The notes under the pieces were generated by a model, which did no database searches, was not told the origin of the DNA, and saw only the letters and a program-made list of their open reading frames with translations. A stretch of DNA of 14,734 nt from Clostridia bacterium (GTDB taxonomy: Bacteria > Bacillota > Clostridia > Christensenellales > Aristaeellaceae): contig JAFZRB010000424.1 of assembly GCA_017620115.1 (NCBI GenBank), positions 1 to 14,734 of the forward strand. Reading direction: 5' to 3'. The position numbers and the translations under genes were made by a program. This document shows positions 7,075-14,059 of the stretch, in pieces (the first letter of the stretch is position 1; every line of letters begins with the position of its first letter).

Positions 7075-8013
7075 TCAGAACAGGCTGGTCTCGGACGCCC
7101 TTTTGGAAATGGCGTTCACGGTAATCAGCATGGCGAAACTGATGACGGAATTGAACAGGCCGATGGCCGTCGCGTAATCGTATTGCAGCTCTTCAAGACC
7201 CTGTTTATATGAATATGTGGAGATGACCTCGGAAACGGACATATTGAGGTCATTCTGCATAGCGTATGCTTTCTCATAACCGACGTTGAGCACTTTGCCC
7301 GATTCCAGGATCAGCATGATGACGATCGTCGGCAGGATAGAAGGGAGCGTCACGTGCAGCAGCTGCTGCAGGCGGGACGCGCCGTCAACCGTGGCGGCCT
7401 CGTAGAGGGAGGGATCAATGGCCGCGAGCGCGGAGATGAAGATGATCGCGTTCCAGCCGCCGTCCTTCCACAGGGCGGAATAGATATACATGAAGCGGAA
7501 ATACCGGCTGCTGCCCATGAAATACAGCGGCTCTTCGACGAGCCCCAGGCGCAAAAGCAGCTTGTTGACGATGCCTGTCGAAGGGGAACACATGGCCGTC
7601 ATCATGCCCACCACGACGATGGTGGACACGAAGTGCGGCGCGTAGGTGATGGTCTGCATGGTCTTCTTGAAGCGCTGGGAGCGCAGCTCATTGAAGATCA
7701 GGGCCAGGCAGATCGAGAAGGGAAAGCAGAAAATCAGCGATAAAAAGCCGATGATGAGCGTGTTCCGGATGACCACGCCGCTCCAGTAGCTGGAGAAAAA
7801 ACGCTGGAAATGCTTGAAGCCGATCCACTCGCTGCCCCACATGCCCCTGCGGAGCTTGTAGTCGCGGAACGCGATCTGAACCCCCAGCATGGGCTTGTAC
7901 TTGAAGATGACGTAATAGGCGATGACGGGGATCAGCAGCAAGTACAGCTGCCAGTACTTGGTGAACGACTTATACCAGGCGGTTCGCCAGGACTTTTTGC
8001 GCAGATCCTGCAT
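7075..8013 (-). CDS. lplB: Carbohydrate ABC transporter permease, LplB type
   Basis: This 312-residue membrane protein has about six hydrophobic segments, the first at about 22-38. The EAA loop reads YEAATVDGASRLQQLLHVTL (204-223). The N-terminal YLLLIPVIAYYVIFKYKPMLG and FRDYKLRRGMWGSEWIGFKHF features are typical of LplB-group permeases. GGAGG at 8021-8025 is one base from the ATG at 8019 but 7 bases from the in-frame ATG at 8013, so 8013 is the better start. It forms the transmembrane channel with the LplC-type partner downstream. A GC-rich hairpin separates it from the binding-protein gene upstream, which may keep permease levels lower than those of the binding protein. Confidence 0.93.
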   Translation of the reverse strand: MQDLRKKSWRTAWYKSFTKYWQLYLLLIPVIAYYVIFKYKPMLGVQIAFRDYKLRRGMWGSEWIGFKHFQRFFSSYWSGVVIRNTLIIGFLSLIFCFPFSICLALIFNELRSQRFKKTMQTITYAPHFVSTIVVVGMMTAMCSPSTGIVNKLLLRLGLVEEPLYFMGSSRYFRFMYIYSALWKDGGWNAIIFISALAAIDPSLYEAATVDGASRLQQLLHVTLPSILPTIVIMLILESGKVLNVGYEKAYAMQNDLNMSVSEVISTYSYKQGLEELQYDYATAIGLFNSVISFAMLITVNAISKRASETSLF

Positions 8014-8055
8014 AACCATTCCTCCAAATAATCAAGATGCGGCGGAAATACGGAG

Positions 8056-8087
8056 CGCCTGGCGGACGCTTCCGCATCCGCCAGGCG
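8056..8087 (-). other. Intercistronic hairpin between binding-protein and permease genes
   Basis: A perfect 11-bp stem (CGCCTGGCGGA at 8056-8066, complement at 8077-8087) has a 10-base loop. It starts 23 bases after the binding-protein stop and is not followed by a T run on the minus strand. That fits an RNA stabiliser or partial attenuator protecting the 3' end of the upstream message more than a full terminator. Confidence 0.6.
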
Positions 8088-8110
8088 AATCGTTCATCCG
8101 AAGTCAGAAA

Positions 8111-9658
8111 TCAATAGTTGCCGTCCGGGTACACGCGGCCAAGCACCTGCTTGTAGGTGGCCAGGAGCTTCTCGGCGCCCATGGCGTCGATCTGGGAAAC
8201 GAACTCGCTCCACCAGGCGTCGGTGATTTCGATCTCGCCGGCGACGGCCTGCGCGAAGGCGTTGGTGATGTAGCTCTTGATGTCTTTCTCGACGGTCATG
8301 ATCACTTCGTTCTCGTCCAGCGTCCAGTTGAAGAAGGGCCAGATGACGTCGGAAGCGTACTGGAGCATCGCATAGGCGGTGGCCCTGGGGATCGGATCGA
8401 ACTCGGCGCCGCAGAGGTTGTCATAGAAAGCGGCCGGGACGCGTCCGCCGGGCCACATGCCGAACTGGGCCTTGAAGGCATCCTGGGTCATGGTGTCTTC
8501 CCAGGTGGCCAGCGCCGCGTCGGTGAAGTACACGGAGCCGTCTTCCTTGACCTCCCAGTCCTGATTCGGCACGCCCAGAAGGAAGTACTGAGAGCCTTCC
8601 TCGGAGTAGAAGTAGTCCACCCAGCGCAGGGCCAGCTCGACGTTCTCACAGCGGTCGGTGATGCAGAAGTTATTCACGGAATGCAGATTGGAGCGGATAT
8701 CGCTCATGATCTGATCGCCGTACGGGCCCTCCAGGAGGAACTGCACGCCGTCGTAGTCGTCCATGAACTGGGGCGTGATGGCGAACGTGGCGGTGGAAAT
8801 ATACACGCCCAGTTCTTCCTTGCCGCTCTGGGCGGATACGTTGTTGGCGCCGTTGGTGAACAGCTCCTGATAGATCAGGCCGTCGGCATAGAGGTCATGC
8901 AGGTATTCCATGCACTCGCGGAAGCGCGGGGACTGCGCCCAGATGCGGGGCTCGTGGGTCTCGGGATCCACGTCCACCACGTCGTAGTGCGTGCCGCGGT
9001 TGCGCAGGCCGTAGATGCCCAGGAAGTAGTTGCGCAGCTGATCCACGGAAGCCACCAGACCCACGTTGTACTGGGTGCCCTTCAGGGCGATGAGGTAGTC
9101 CTTGAAGCTGGCCAGATCCTTTGGGAATTCGGTATAGCCCGCGGCTTCCATGGCCTTGGTGTTATAGTAGATCTTGGTGTTGGCGCGAACGGCGGGCGCG
9201 AGGACGACCTGCGGCAGGCCGTAGATTTTGCCCTCGCCGTTGGTGATGGCGGTGCGGATGTCCGGATATTCCTCCATCAGCGCGGAGAAATTCGGGCAGC
9301 ACTCCTCCAGGTAGGGGGACAGGTCGATGAGGATGCCCTCGTCGCCCCACTCGTTGGCGGTGGTCTGCGCGAGGCGGCCCTTCATGATGATGCCCGGGTA
9401 GTCGTCGGCGGAGATGCTGGCGGCCAAGGTGTTGTCGAACTCGGACGCGGGGATATTGTCCCATTCGATATGAACGCCCGTCAGGTCTTCGTAGGCGATC
9501 ATGCAGGACACCTTGGAGTTGTCCTGATCCGGGTAGTTCGCGGGGGTTCTGCAGGCAATCTCCAGGGTGGTCGGTTCCGTAACCAGCGGGAACGTATCCG
9601 CGCTTGCCACGCAGAACAGCATCGCGAGCATGAGCACCAGTGACACGATCTTCTTCAC
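8111..9658 (-). CDS. lplA: Extracellular solute-binding protein of an LplA-type sugar ABC transporter
   Basis: This 515-residue protein captures the transported saccharide outside the cell. The N-terminus MKKIVSLVLMLAMLFCVASA is a signal peptide with a likely type I cut after A-S-A (residue 20). C16 is not in a lipobox, so lipid attachment is doubtful. The mature part shows family 1 binding-protein features: NIPASEFDNTLAASISADDYPGI (about 73-95), the segment GEGKIYGLPQ (about 141-150), and a C-terminal WPFFNWTLDENEVIMTVEKDI region. Start is GTG at 9656-9658 with GGGAGGA about 7 bases upstream. It is the first gene of the transporter operon, under a strong promoter at 9775-9803. Its size fits LplA/YtcQ-like proteins for complex sugars. 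The ligand cannot be read from sequence. Confidence 0.93.
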   Translation of the reverse strand: MKKIVSLVLMLAMLFCVASADTFPLVTEPTTLEIACRTPANYPDQDNSKVSCMIAYEDLTGVHIEWDNIPASEFDNTLAASISADDYPGIIMKGRLAQTTANEWGDEGILIDLSPYLEECCPNFSALMEEYPDIRTAITNGEGKIYGLPQVVLAPAVRANTKIYYNTKAMEAAGYTEFPKDLASFKDYLIALKGTQYNVGLVASVDQLRNYFLGIYGLRNRGTHYDVVDVDPETHEPRIWAQSPRFRECMEYLHDLYADGLIYQELFTNGANNVSAQSGKEELGVYISTATFAITPQFMDDYDGVQFLLEGPYGDQIMSDIRSNLHSVNNFCITDRCENVELALRWVDYFYSEEGSQYFLLGVPNQDWEVKEDGSVYFTDAALATWEDTMTQDAFKAQFGMWPGGRVPAAFYDNLCGAEFDPIPRATAYAMLQYASDVIWPFFNWTLDENEVIMTVEKDIKSYITNAFAQAVAGEIEITDAWWSEFVSQIDAMGAEKLLATYKQVLGRVYPDGNY

Positions 9659-9774
9659 AAAGATTCCTCCCTCAATAGTTTGCTTTATGATAACCGCTTT
9701 TGGCGGAAACCATCGTTTCTGCGCCCTCAGTCCGATGAATACGATATGAATTCTTTTACATTTTTGCTGTTGAT

Positions 9775-9803
9775 ATAATACTCCATTAACATTACATTGT
9801 CAA
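9775..9803 (-). promoter_or_regulatory. Strong sigma-A promoter of the transporter operon
   Basis: On the minus strand, TTGACA (9798-9803, perfect) is followed by a 17-bp spacer and TATTAT (9775-9780, 5 of 6). The leader to the GTG at 9658 is about 110 bases and includes a small dyad, CCGC-TTTTG-GCGG at 9694-9706. With no activator needed by the box quality, repression is the likelier control mode. Confidence 0.85.
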
Positions 9804-9813
9804 CACTTTTCCG

Positions 9814-9860
9814 CCGCATTTTTGCGGTTCGCGGGCGCTTCAAGCGCTTATGACGCCCGC
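9814..9860. promoter_or_regulatory. Nested palindromes between divergent promoters, candidate LacI-type operator
   Basis: Three dyads are stacked here: CCGCA-TTTT-TGCGG (9814-9827); GCGCTT-C-AAGCGC (9835-9847), which overlaps an AAGCGCTT palindrome (9842-9849); and GCGGGCG (9831-9837) with CGCCCGC (9854-9860). The AAGCGCTT core with a central CG resembles LacI-family sites, including the centre of CcpA cre sites, but the flanks do not fit the cre consensus well. They lie between the transporter -35 (9803) and the oxidoreductase -35 (9886), placed to control both. Confidence 0.45.
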
Positions 9861-9885
9861 GGAAGCCAGAAATGAATACGGGACA

Positions 9886-9914
9886 TTGCTTTTTTCCCGG
9901 TTCTGCATTATAAT
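9886..9914 (+). promoter_or_regulatory. Promoter of the oxidoreductase/isomerase genes
   Basis: TTGCTT (9886-9891, 3 of 6) is followed by a 17-bp spacer and a perfect TATAAT (9909-9914), 52 bases before the ATG at 9967. The weak -35 and perfect -10 suggest moderate, possibly regulated, output. Confidence 0.65.
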
Positions 9915-9966
9915 GAGCTTGTCGGAAAGCATACCGGCACAGAATCTTGACAAGGAGTGAGCTGTC

Positions 9967-10974
9967 ATGGAAAAACTCCGTATCGGACTGATCGGCTGCG
10001 GGGGACGCATGGGCGGACACATGTCCTCGTCCTTTGACCGCATGGAGGATGTTCAGGTGGTGGCTGTCGCCGATCCCATCGAGGAGAGGCGCAATAGCGC
10101 GGCCGCGCGTTATGGAGCCAGGAGGATCTACAGGGATCACAACGAACTGTTCGCATCCGAGAGCAGGGAAACGCTCGACGCCCTGTTCATCGCCATCGAG
10201 CCCACCGCCCATATCGGCGTGGAAGAGACGGCCGTCGACAAGGGCATTCCCTTCCTGGTCGAAAAACCCATGACGCTGGATGTCGATCAGGGCAGGAAGC
10301 TGGCAAAGAGCATCGCCGAGAAAAATCTCGTCACCGCCGTGGGTTTCCAGGATCGGTATCTCGATCTGATGGAAATGGTCAAGGCGGAAGTTGACAGCGC
10401 GCCGAAGGGCGGCCTTGTGTACGGCGCGTGGATCGGCGGCATTCCCGGTCCCTGGTGGTGGCAGAAGAAGAGCACCTGCGGCGGGCAGCTGGTGGAGCAG
10501 AACATTCACCTTCTGGACGGACTGCGCTGGCTCTATGGCGAGGCCATCTCCGTTTACGCCACGGCGACCCGCGGAATGGTGGCGGCGGGCGAGAACGGCG
10601 TTTCTCCGGAATACGACACCGACGACCACTCCACGGCCGTCATCCGCTTTGACAACAACGTGACCGCCACGCTCGTGAGCGGCTGCTATGTCAAGAGCTG
10701 CCGTCCCTTCTGCGGCCTTGCCATTTCGCTTCAGGATCGGGTGCTCGAGTATCATCTGCGCAACAATCTCGTGATCCGCACCGCGGCGGAAACCCGCGAT
10801 ATCCCGCGCAAGGTGGATCAGACCACGCTGCTCGACAGGGCCTTTATCGACGCCGTGCGCGCCGGCGACCCGACCGCCGTGCGCTCTCCCTACGCCGACG
10901 CCCTCAAGAGCCTGGAGCTGGGCTTTGCCGCCAACAGATCCATGGAAACCGGTCAGGCCATCATTCTGAGATAA
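9967..10974 (+). CDS. Gfo/Idh/MocA-family NAD(P)-dependent sugar oxidoreductase
   Basis: This 335-residue cytoplasmic enzyme has an N-terminal Rossmann fold with the dinucleotide loop GLIGCGGRMG (7-16), an acidic residue D36 after strand 2 that suggests NAD preference, and the EKP motif (99-101). The C-terminal domain carries STCGGQLVEQNIHLLDGLRW (169-188), in which H181 and D184 sit at the catalytic histidine block. The family oxidises or reduces hydroxyl groups of sugars, inositols and glycosides. The WIGGIPGPWWWQKK stretch (155-168) is rich in aromatics that could stack on a sugar ring. AAGGAG lies 9 bases before the ATG. A TIM-barrel isomerase gene follows after 26 bases, so the two probably act on successive intermediates. 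The specific substrate is unknown. Confidence 0.93.
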   Translation: MEKLRIGLIGCGGRMGGHMSSSFDRMEDVQVVAVADPIEERRNSAAARYGARRIYRDHNELFASESRETLDALFIAIEPTAHIGVEETAVDKGIPFLVEKPMTLDVDQGRKLAKSIAEKNLVTAVGFQDRYLDLMEMVKAEVDSAPKGGLVYGAWIGGIPGPWWWQKKSTCGGQLVEQNIHLLDGLRWLYGEAISVYATATRGMVAAGENGVSPEYDTDDHSTAVIRFDNNVTATLVSGCYVKSCRPFCGLAISLQDRVLEYHLRNNLVIRTAAETRDIPRKVDQTTLLDRAFIDAVRAGDPTAVRSPYADALKSLELGFAANRSMETGQAIILR

Positions 10975-11000
10975 TTGAGATAAATTAGGAGGCTTTTGCC

Positions 11001-11753
11001 ATGCGCCTTTGTGTTCCCATCCCGTGCTTTTTCAAAAACGTGGATTTCTGCGACGCGATCCGCCGCGTGAAAGCGCTCGGTTTTGACGCCATCGAGACGT
11101 ACAACTGGAAAAACCTCGATCTGGACGCCGTGCGCCGCACCTGCGAGGAGACCGGCGTCGAGCTCCTGAGCATGTGCACCACGGAATTCCGTCTCACCGA
11201 TCCCGCCTTCCGGCAGGCCTGGCTCGACGGCCTGAAGGAAAGCTGCCTCGCCGCGAATCGCGCGGGCGCGAAAAAGCTCATTACCCAGGTCGGCCAGGAC
11301 ACCGGCGCGCCCAGGCCGGAGCAGCACGACGCCATCGTCGCCACGCTGAAGCTCGCCGCGCCCATTCTGGAGGATACCGGCGTCACCATCATGATCGAGC
11401 CGCTCAATACCTATGTGAACCATCCCGGCTATTACCTGTGGTCGGGCATGGAGGGCCTCGACATCATCCGCGAGGTCGGACACCCGCTGGTCAGGCTCAT
11501 TTTCGATATTTACCACCAGCAGGTGATGGAGGGCAACATCATTCCCAACATCACAAACAACCTCGACCTGATCGCCCATCTGCATTCGGCCGGCCACCCC
11601 GGGCGACATGAGCTGCAGTTCGGCGAGAACGACTACCGCGTCATCTTTGACGCCGTGGACAAAGCGGGTTACAAGGGCGCCTGCGGCCTTGAATACGGCC
11701 CGCTGATGGACCCGGAAGAAAGCCTGAAGGAAGCCAAACGGCTTTATGGCTGA
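11001..11753 (+). CDS. Hydroxypyruvate isomerase-like sugar isomerase/epimerase (TIM barrel)
   Basis: This 250-residue protein belongs to the xylose isomerase-like TIM-barrel family and closely follows the hydroxypyruvate isomerase pattern: MIEPLNTYVNHPGYYLWSG (131-149), LIFDIYHQQVMEGN (166-179), HLHSAGHPGRHE (193-204) and GLEYGP (229-234). Predicted divalent-metal ligands are E133, D169, H195 and E231. Hyi interconverts hydroxypyruvate and tartronate semialdehyde, but many relatives act on keto-sugars, and pairing with a Gfo/Idh/MocA enzyme often signals a keto-sugar route. Some TIM-barrel relatives also serve in oxidation-dependent deglycosylation. AGGAGG lies 8 bases before the ATG, 26 bases after the oxidoreductase stop. 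There is no signal peptide. The family is certain; the exact reaction is not. Confidence 0.88.
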   Translation: MRLCVPIPCFFKNVDFCDAIRRVKALGFDAIETYNWKNLDLDAVRRTCEETGVELLSMCTTEFRLTDPAFRQAWLDGLKESCLAANRAGAKKLITQVGQDTGAPRPEQHDAIVATLKLAAPILEDTGVTIMIEPLNTYVNHPGYYLWSGMEGLDIIREVGHPLVRLIFDIYHQQVMEGNIIPNITNNLDLIAHLHSAGHPGRHELQFGENDYRVIFDAVDKAGYKGACGLEYGPLMDPEESLKEAKRLYG

Positions 11754-11814
11754 TCCCGGTCAACGCGCGCAGAGAATCGCAAAGCGGTGAAAGCGCGCAG
11801 AACTCGTTCTATAC

Positions 11815-11880
11815 CGCGCGAAGGCCTGAGAACCTGAATGGCCGGCATGGCTTTCATTCAGGCTCTCAGGCCTTCGTGCG
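11815..11880. repeat. Long inverted repeat with 26-bp stem between convergent genes
   Basis: The arm at 11815-11840 pairs with 11855-11880 across 26 positions with one G-T pair and one mismatch (A11832 against C11863), enclosing a 14-base loop (11841-11854). It begins 61 bases after the isomerase stop and ends about 110 bases from the stop of the convergent VOC gene. There is no T run on either side. It may be a bidirectional terminator, or one copy of a dispersed palindromic element. The rest of 11754-11989 shows only a short direct repeat, GCGCGCAGA (11765 and 11793), and no gene. Confidence 0.75.
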
Positions 11881-11989
11881 ATGGTTCCGCTCCGCATGGC
11901 GCGTCTTTCGGGCGGGATTTTCACGATAACATGCCCGTTGGGCCGCGCGCGATCCTCTCCGGCCGCCTGCTTGGCGGACATGCCCGCTT

Positions 11990-12457
11990 TTACTGTTTGC
12001 GATAGCTTTCAAGCAGTTCGACGATGCAGTGCAGCTCCGGAGCCTCGAGATAGTTGTACTCGCCGCTTCCGTCGCCGTAGAGGCCGTGCTGAACCAGTTT
12101 CAGGCCAGCGGCCTCCGCAGCGGCGATCCGCGCGCCGGAATCCCTGACCTGGAAAGCGATGTGGTGCATGCCCTCTCCGTGTTCGTTCAGGAAGTCCCGC
12201 CAGGTGGAAGGCGCTTCGTTCGGCTGGATCAGTTCCAGCTGCAGGCCTGGTCCGACATCAAAGAAGGCCATCAGGCAGGAGGCTTCCGGAGCCGGCTCGC
12301 CTCGATAGGCGGTTCCGGTGGTTGCGTAATCGCCGGCCGACTGCGTCGGAGGGACGTCTACGCCCAGAAATTCCGCCCACTTCCGCTTGGATGCCTCCAC
12401 GTCCCTCACGATGAATCCGACCTGTGCGATAAGATGTGTTCCTACGATTCCTGACAT
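11990..12457 (-). CDS. VOC-family (glyoxalase/methylmalonyl-CoA epimerase-like) protein
   Basis: This 155-residue protein is a single two-module VOC fold. The motifs are AQVGFIVRDVEASKRKW (11-27), LQLELIQP (72-79), GMHHIAFQVRD (96-106) and HCIVELLES (143-151). These place candidate metal ligands at E75, H98 and E147. The first ligand, usually histidine in an 'HVGIVV' block, is replaced by Q12. The pattern is nearer to methylmalonyl-CoA epimerase and sugar-locus glyoxalase-like proteins than to GloA. GGAGG lies 9 bases before the ATG at 12455-12457. The promoter has MerR-type architecture, so an aldehyde, metal or electrophile may induce it. It converges with the isomerase gene. Whether it acts as a dioxygenase, lyase or epimerase is open. 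Confidence 0.85.
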   Translation of the reverse strand: MSGIVGTHLIAQVGFIVRDVEASKRKWAEFLGVDVPPTQSAGDYATTGTAYRGEPAPEASCLMAFFDVGPGLQLELIQPNEAPSTWRDFLNEHGEGMHHIAFQVRDSGARIAAAEAAGLKLVQHGLYGDGSGEYNYLEAPELHCIVELLESYRKQ

Positions 12458-12543
12458 ACGGTTTTTCCTCCTTTTTGCGTGGACGGCTTCTCATATGAGC
12501 CGTCGGAGCGTCTGCGCGGTGTTTGAAGCGCGTCGATGTATGT

Positions 12544-12574
12544 ATCATAATCCTTAAAGTTTACTCTAAGTCAA
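12544..12574 (-). promoter_or_regulatory. MerR-family-type promoter with 19-bp spacer and central dyad
   Basis: On the minus strand TTGACT (12569-12574) and TATGAT (12544-12549) are separated by 19 bp instead of 17. The spacer region contains the 18-bp dyad CTTAGAGT-AA-ACTTTAAG (12553-12570, 7 of 8 positions symmetric). A long spacer with a dyad in it is the hallmark of promoters untwisted by MerR-family activators; the half-site resembles those of the AdhR/NmlR aldehyde-sensing group. It is 87 bases upstream of the VOC ATG. Confidence 0.75.
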
Positions 12575-12590
12575 TAGTATTGGAGAGTTT

Positions 12591-12620
12591 TTCATGAATT
12601 TCATTCAGAACATGAATGAA
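12591..12620. repeat. Cluster of TTCAT/ATGAA motifs, possible operator
   Basis: TTCATGAA (12591-12598) is followed by TTCATTC (12600-12606) and its inverted copy GAATGAA (12614-12620). This lies in the 325-base gap (12458-12782) between the divergent VOC and transporter genes. Apart from the MerR-type promoter and a 7-bp hairpin, TTCCTGT/ACAGGAA (12670-12691), I see no gene in that gap and no clear plus-strand promoter. Confidence 0.3.
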
Positions 12621-12782
12621 TGGACAGGTTCATTGAAGCGGTCTGTCGTTCCGTGCGCGAAATGACAGGTTCCTGTTTCCGAACACAGGAAGGAACTCGG
12701 CGCAGCTCCGGCGAATTATATCCGGGGATCGTATTGGGTGCGGAAGGCGAACGGCCGTTCGCGCTGCGGAAGAAGAGGCGGT

Positions 12783-13976
12783 ATGGGAATGGAAACGAAC
12801 GAGCTGCGTTTTTGCGTGCGCTGCGCATGTGTGGGCTCAACGACCCTCTTTGTGACGGGCAGCATATTTCAGACCTTTCTGGTCAGCTACGGGGTTCCGG
12901 CTGAACAGGTGAGCCGGATGACCGCCGTGATGAGTTCGACGCAAATGGTCACCATTCTGTGCATGTCGCTGGTGACGGATTCGCTGAAGCGGGTGAAGCG
13001 GGATTCAGCCGCTTCGATCGGCCTGATGGCGGTTTATTTCCTGGCGCTGGTTCCGCTGCTGCTGGCCGGCGTGGGCCCGGAAACGCTCGCGCGCGCGATG
13101 CTTGCGGCCGGCATGCTCCAAAACGTTCTTTTGGGCGTTTATTCCATCCTGGAATTCAAGCTGCCCTATTGGGTCATCGACATGCGGAACTATGCCCGGC
13201 TCAGCGCCGTCAGCGGCGCGTTCGCCGGCGGCGCTCAGATCTGTGTCGCGGGGATGGCGACGTTTCTTCTGTCGCGTTTCCGGAGCGGACGGGCGATGGC
13301 GGGGCTGTTTGGCGGCTGTATTCTGCTCGCGCTGATCGGCGCGCTGGAAACCATGCGCCTGCGCGAGAACGGCAGGGGAGAAGCGGCGCCGGCTCACGGC
13401 GGCCTCCGCGTGCTGCGGATGCCCGCCTTTCGGGCGCTGCTGTGCCCAAACCTGATGCGCGGCTTCAATTCGGGCGTCGTGAATATGCTGGTGGTCATCG
13501 GCATGCACGAGCTGGGCCTGACGGTAGAGCAGGGCGCTTCCATGGCGATTGTGTTTACGGTGATGTCGATCGTCGTCGCCTTTCTGTACGGGCGGCTCTC
13601 GAAGCGCTTTGCCTCCCGGCGGCTGTGTCTTACGGCGAGCGTCGTCGTGGCGGCGGCGCTGCCCGGCCTGCTGCTCACGGGCGGCGGCATGGCGTTCATG
13701 GCGGTGTATGTCGTGGTGCTGGGAGCGGTCTTTATGGTGGACTATTCGGTGCCGGTTATTGTGACGGAGATTGTTCCCTACGACTGCATGGGCGGCTTTT
13801 CCTCCATGCGCCTGGGCGCGCACTGGGCCGGCATCTCCCTTGGGGCCTGGCTGGTGGGCATATGTCTGCCGCGCGGGTTCATCTTTCCGCTGCTGGCCGT
13901 GTCGGCGGCGATGCAGCTGACCAGCGGCGTGGTTTATTATGTATTCTCAGGAAAGCATTCCCTGTCATTGATGTGA
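12783..13976 (+). CDS. MFS-like membrane transporter
   Basis: This is a 397-residue protein with about 12 hydrophobic segments. Charged loops match MFS motif A positions: VTDSLKRVKRD in the first half and YGRLSKRFASRRL (about 274-286) in the second, separated by a central charged loop (RLRENGRGEAAPAHGG). Such carriers move sugars, glycosides or drugs across the inner membrane by ion coupling. The substrate is unknown, and the sugar-catabolic neighbours favour a glycoside or sugar derivative. The longest frame starts at GTG 12738, but AGAGG at 12774-12778 lies 4 bases before ATG 12783 and 10 before ATG 12789, so one of those is the start; 12783 is given here. The gene faces away from the VOC gene, and a new promoter for the next gene overlaps its end. 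Confidence 0.8.
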   Translation: MGMETNELRFCVRCACVGSTTLFVTGSIFQTFLVSYGVPAEQVSRMTAVMSSTQMVTILCMSLVTDSLKRVKRDSAASIGLMAVYFLALVPLLLAGVGPETLARAMLAAGMLQNVLLGVYSILEFKLPYWVIDMRNYARLSAVSGAFAGGAQICVAGMATFLLSRFRSGRAMAGLFGGCILLALIGALETMRLRENGRGEAAPAHGGLRVLRMPAFRALLCPNLMRGFNSGVVNMLVVIGMHELGLTVEQGASMAIVFTVMSIVVAFLYGRLSKRFASRRLCLTASVVVAAALPGLLLTGGGMAFMAVYVVVLGAVFMVDYSVPVIVTEIVPYDCMGGFSSMRLGAHWAGISLGAWLVGICLPRGFIFPLLAVSAAMQLTSGVVYYVFSGKHSLSLM

Positions 13977-13996
13977 GAGGGACAATGTGGTATAAT
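13968..13996 (+). promoter_or_regulatory. Extended -10 promoter for the alpha-mannosidase gene
   Basis: TTGATG (13968-13973, 4 of 6) is followed by a 17-bp spacer and TGG-TATAAT (13988-13996), a perfect extended -10. It overlaps the stop codon of the MFS gene and lies 63 bases before the next ATG, so the mannosidase can be expressed separately from the transporter. Confidence 0.7.
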
Positions 13997-14059
13997 GCCG
14001 GTGAAGCCGCGCTGAACGCCATCGCGGAAACCCAATAAAGCGACGCGAGGAGAATCACT

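Noticed and set aside
7922..9643. 573-codon open frame on the plus strand opposite the binding-protein gene
   Set aside because: It is an exact antisense shadow of a binding protein with signal peptide and family motifs; its sequence is rich in V, G, H and R as expected for such shadows.
9842..9849. AAGCGCTT as a CcpA cre site
   Set aside because: The core fits but the flanking positions miss the TG...CA ends of the cre consensus, so I report only a LacI-type palindrome.
12620..12904. 94-codon plus-strand frame ahead of the MFS gene
   Set aside because: No ribosome site, no recognisable motif, and most of it overlaps the MFS start in another frame. It could be a leader peptide but nothing supports that.
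12959..14038. 359-codon plus-strand frame overlapping the MFS gene
   Set aside because: It is the +1-shifted frame of a membrane protein, rich in G, R and A with no hydrophobic pattern, and it crosses the promoter of the next gene.
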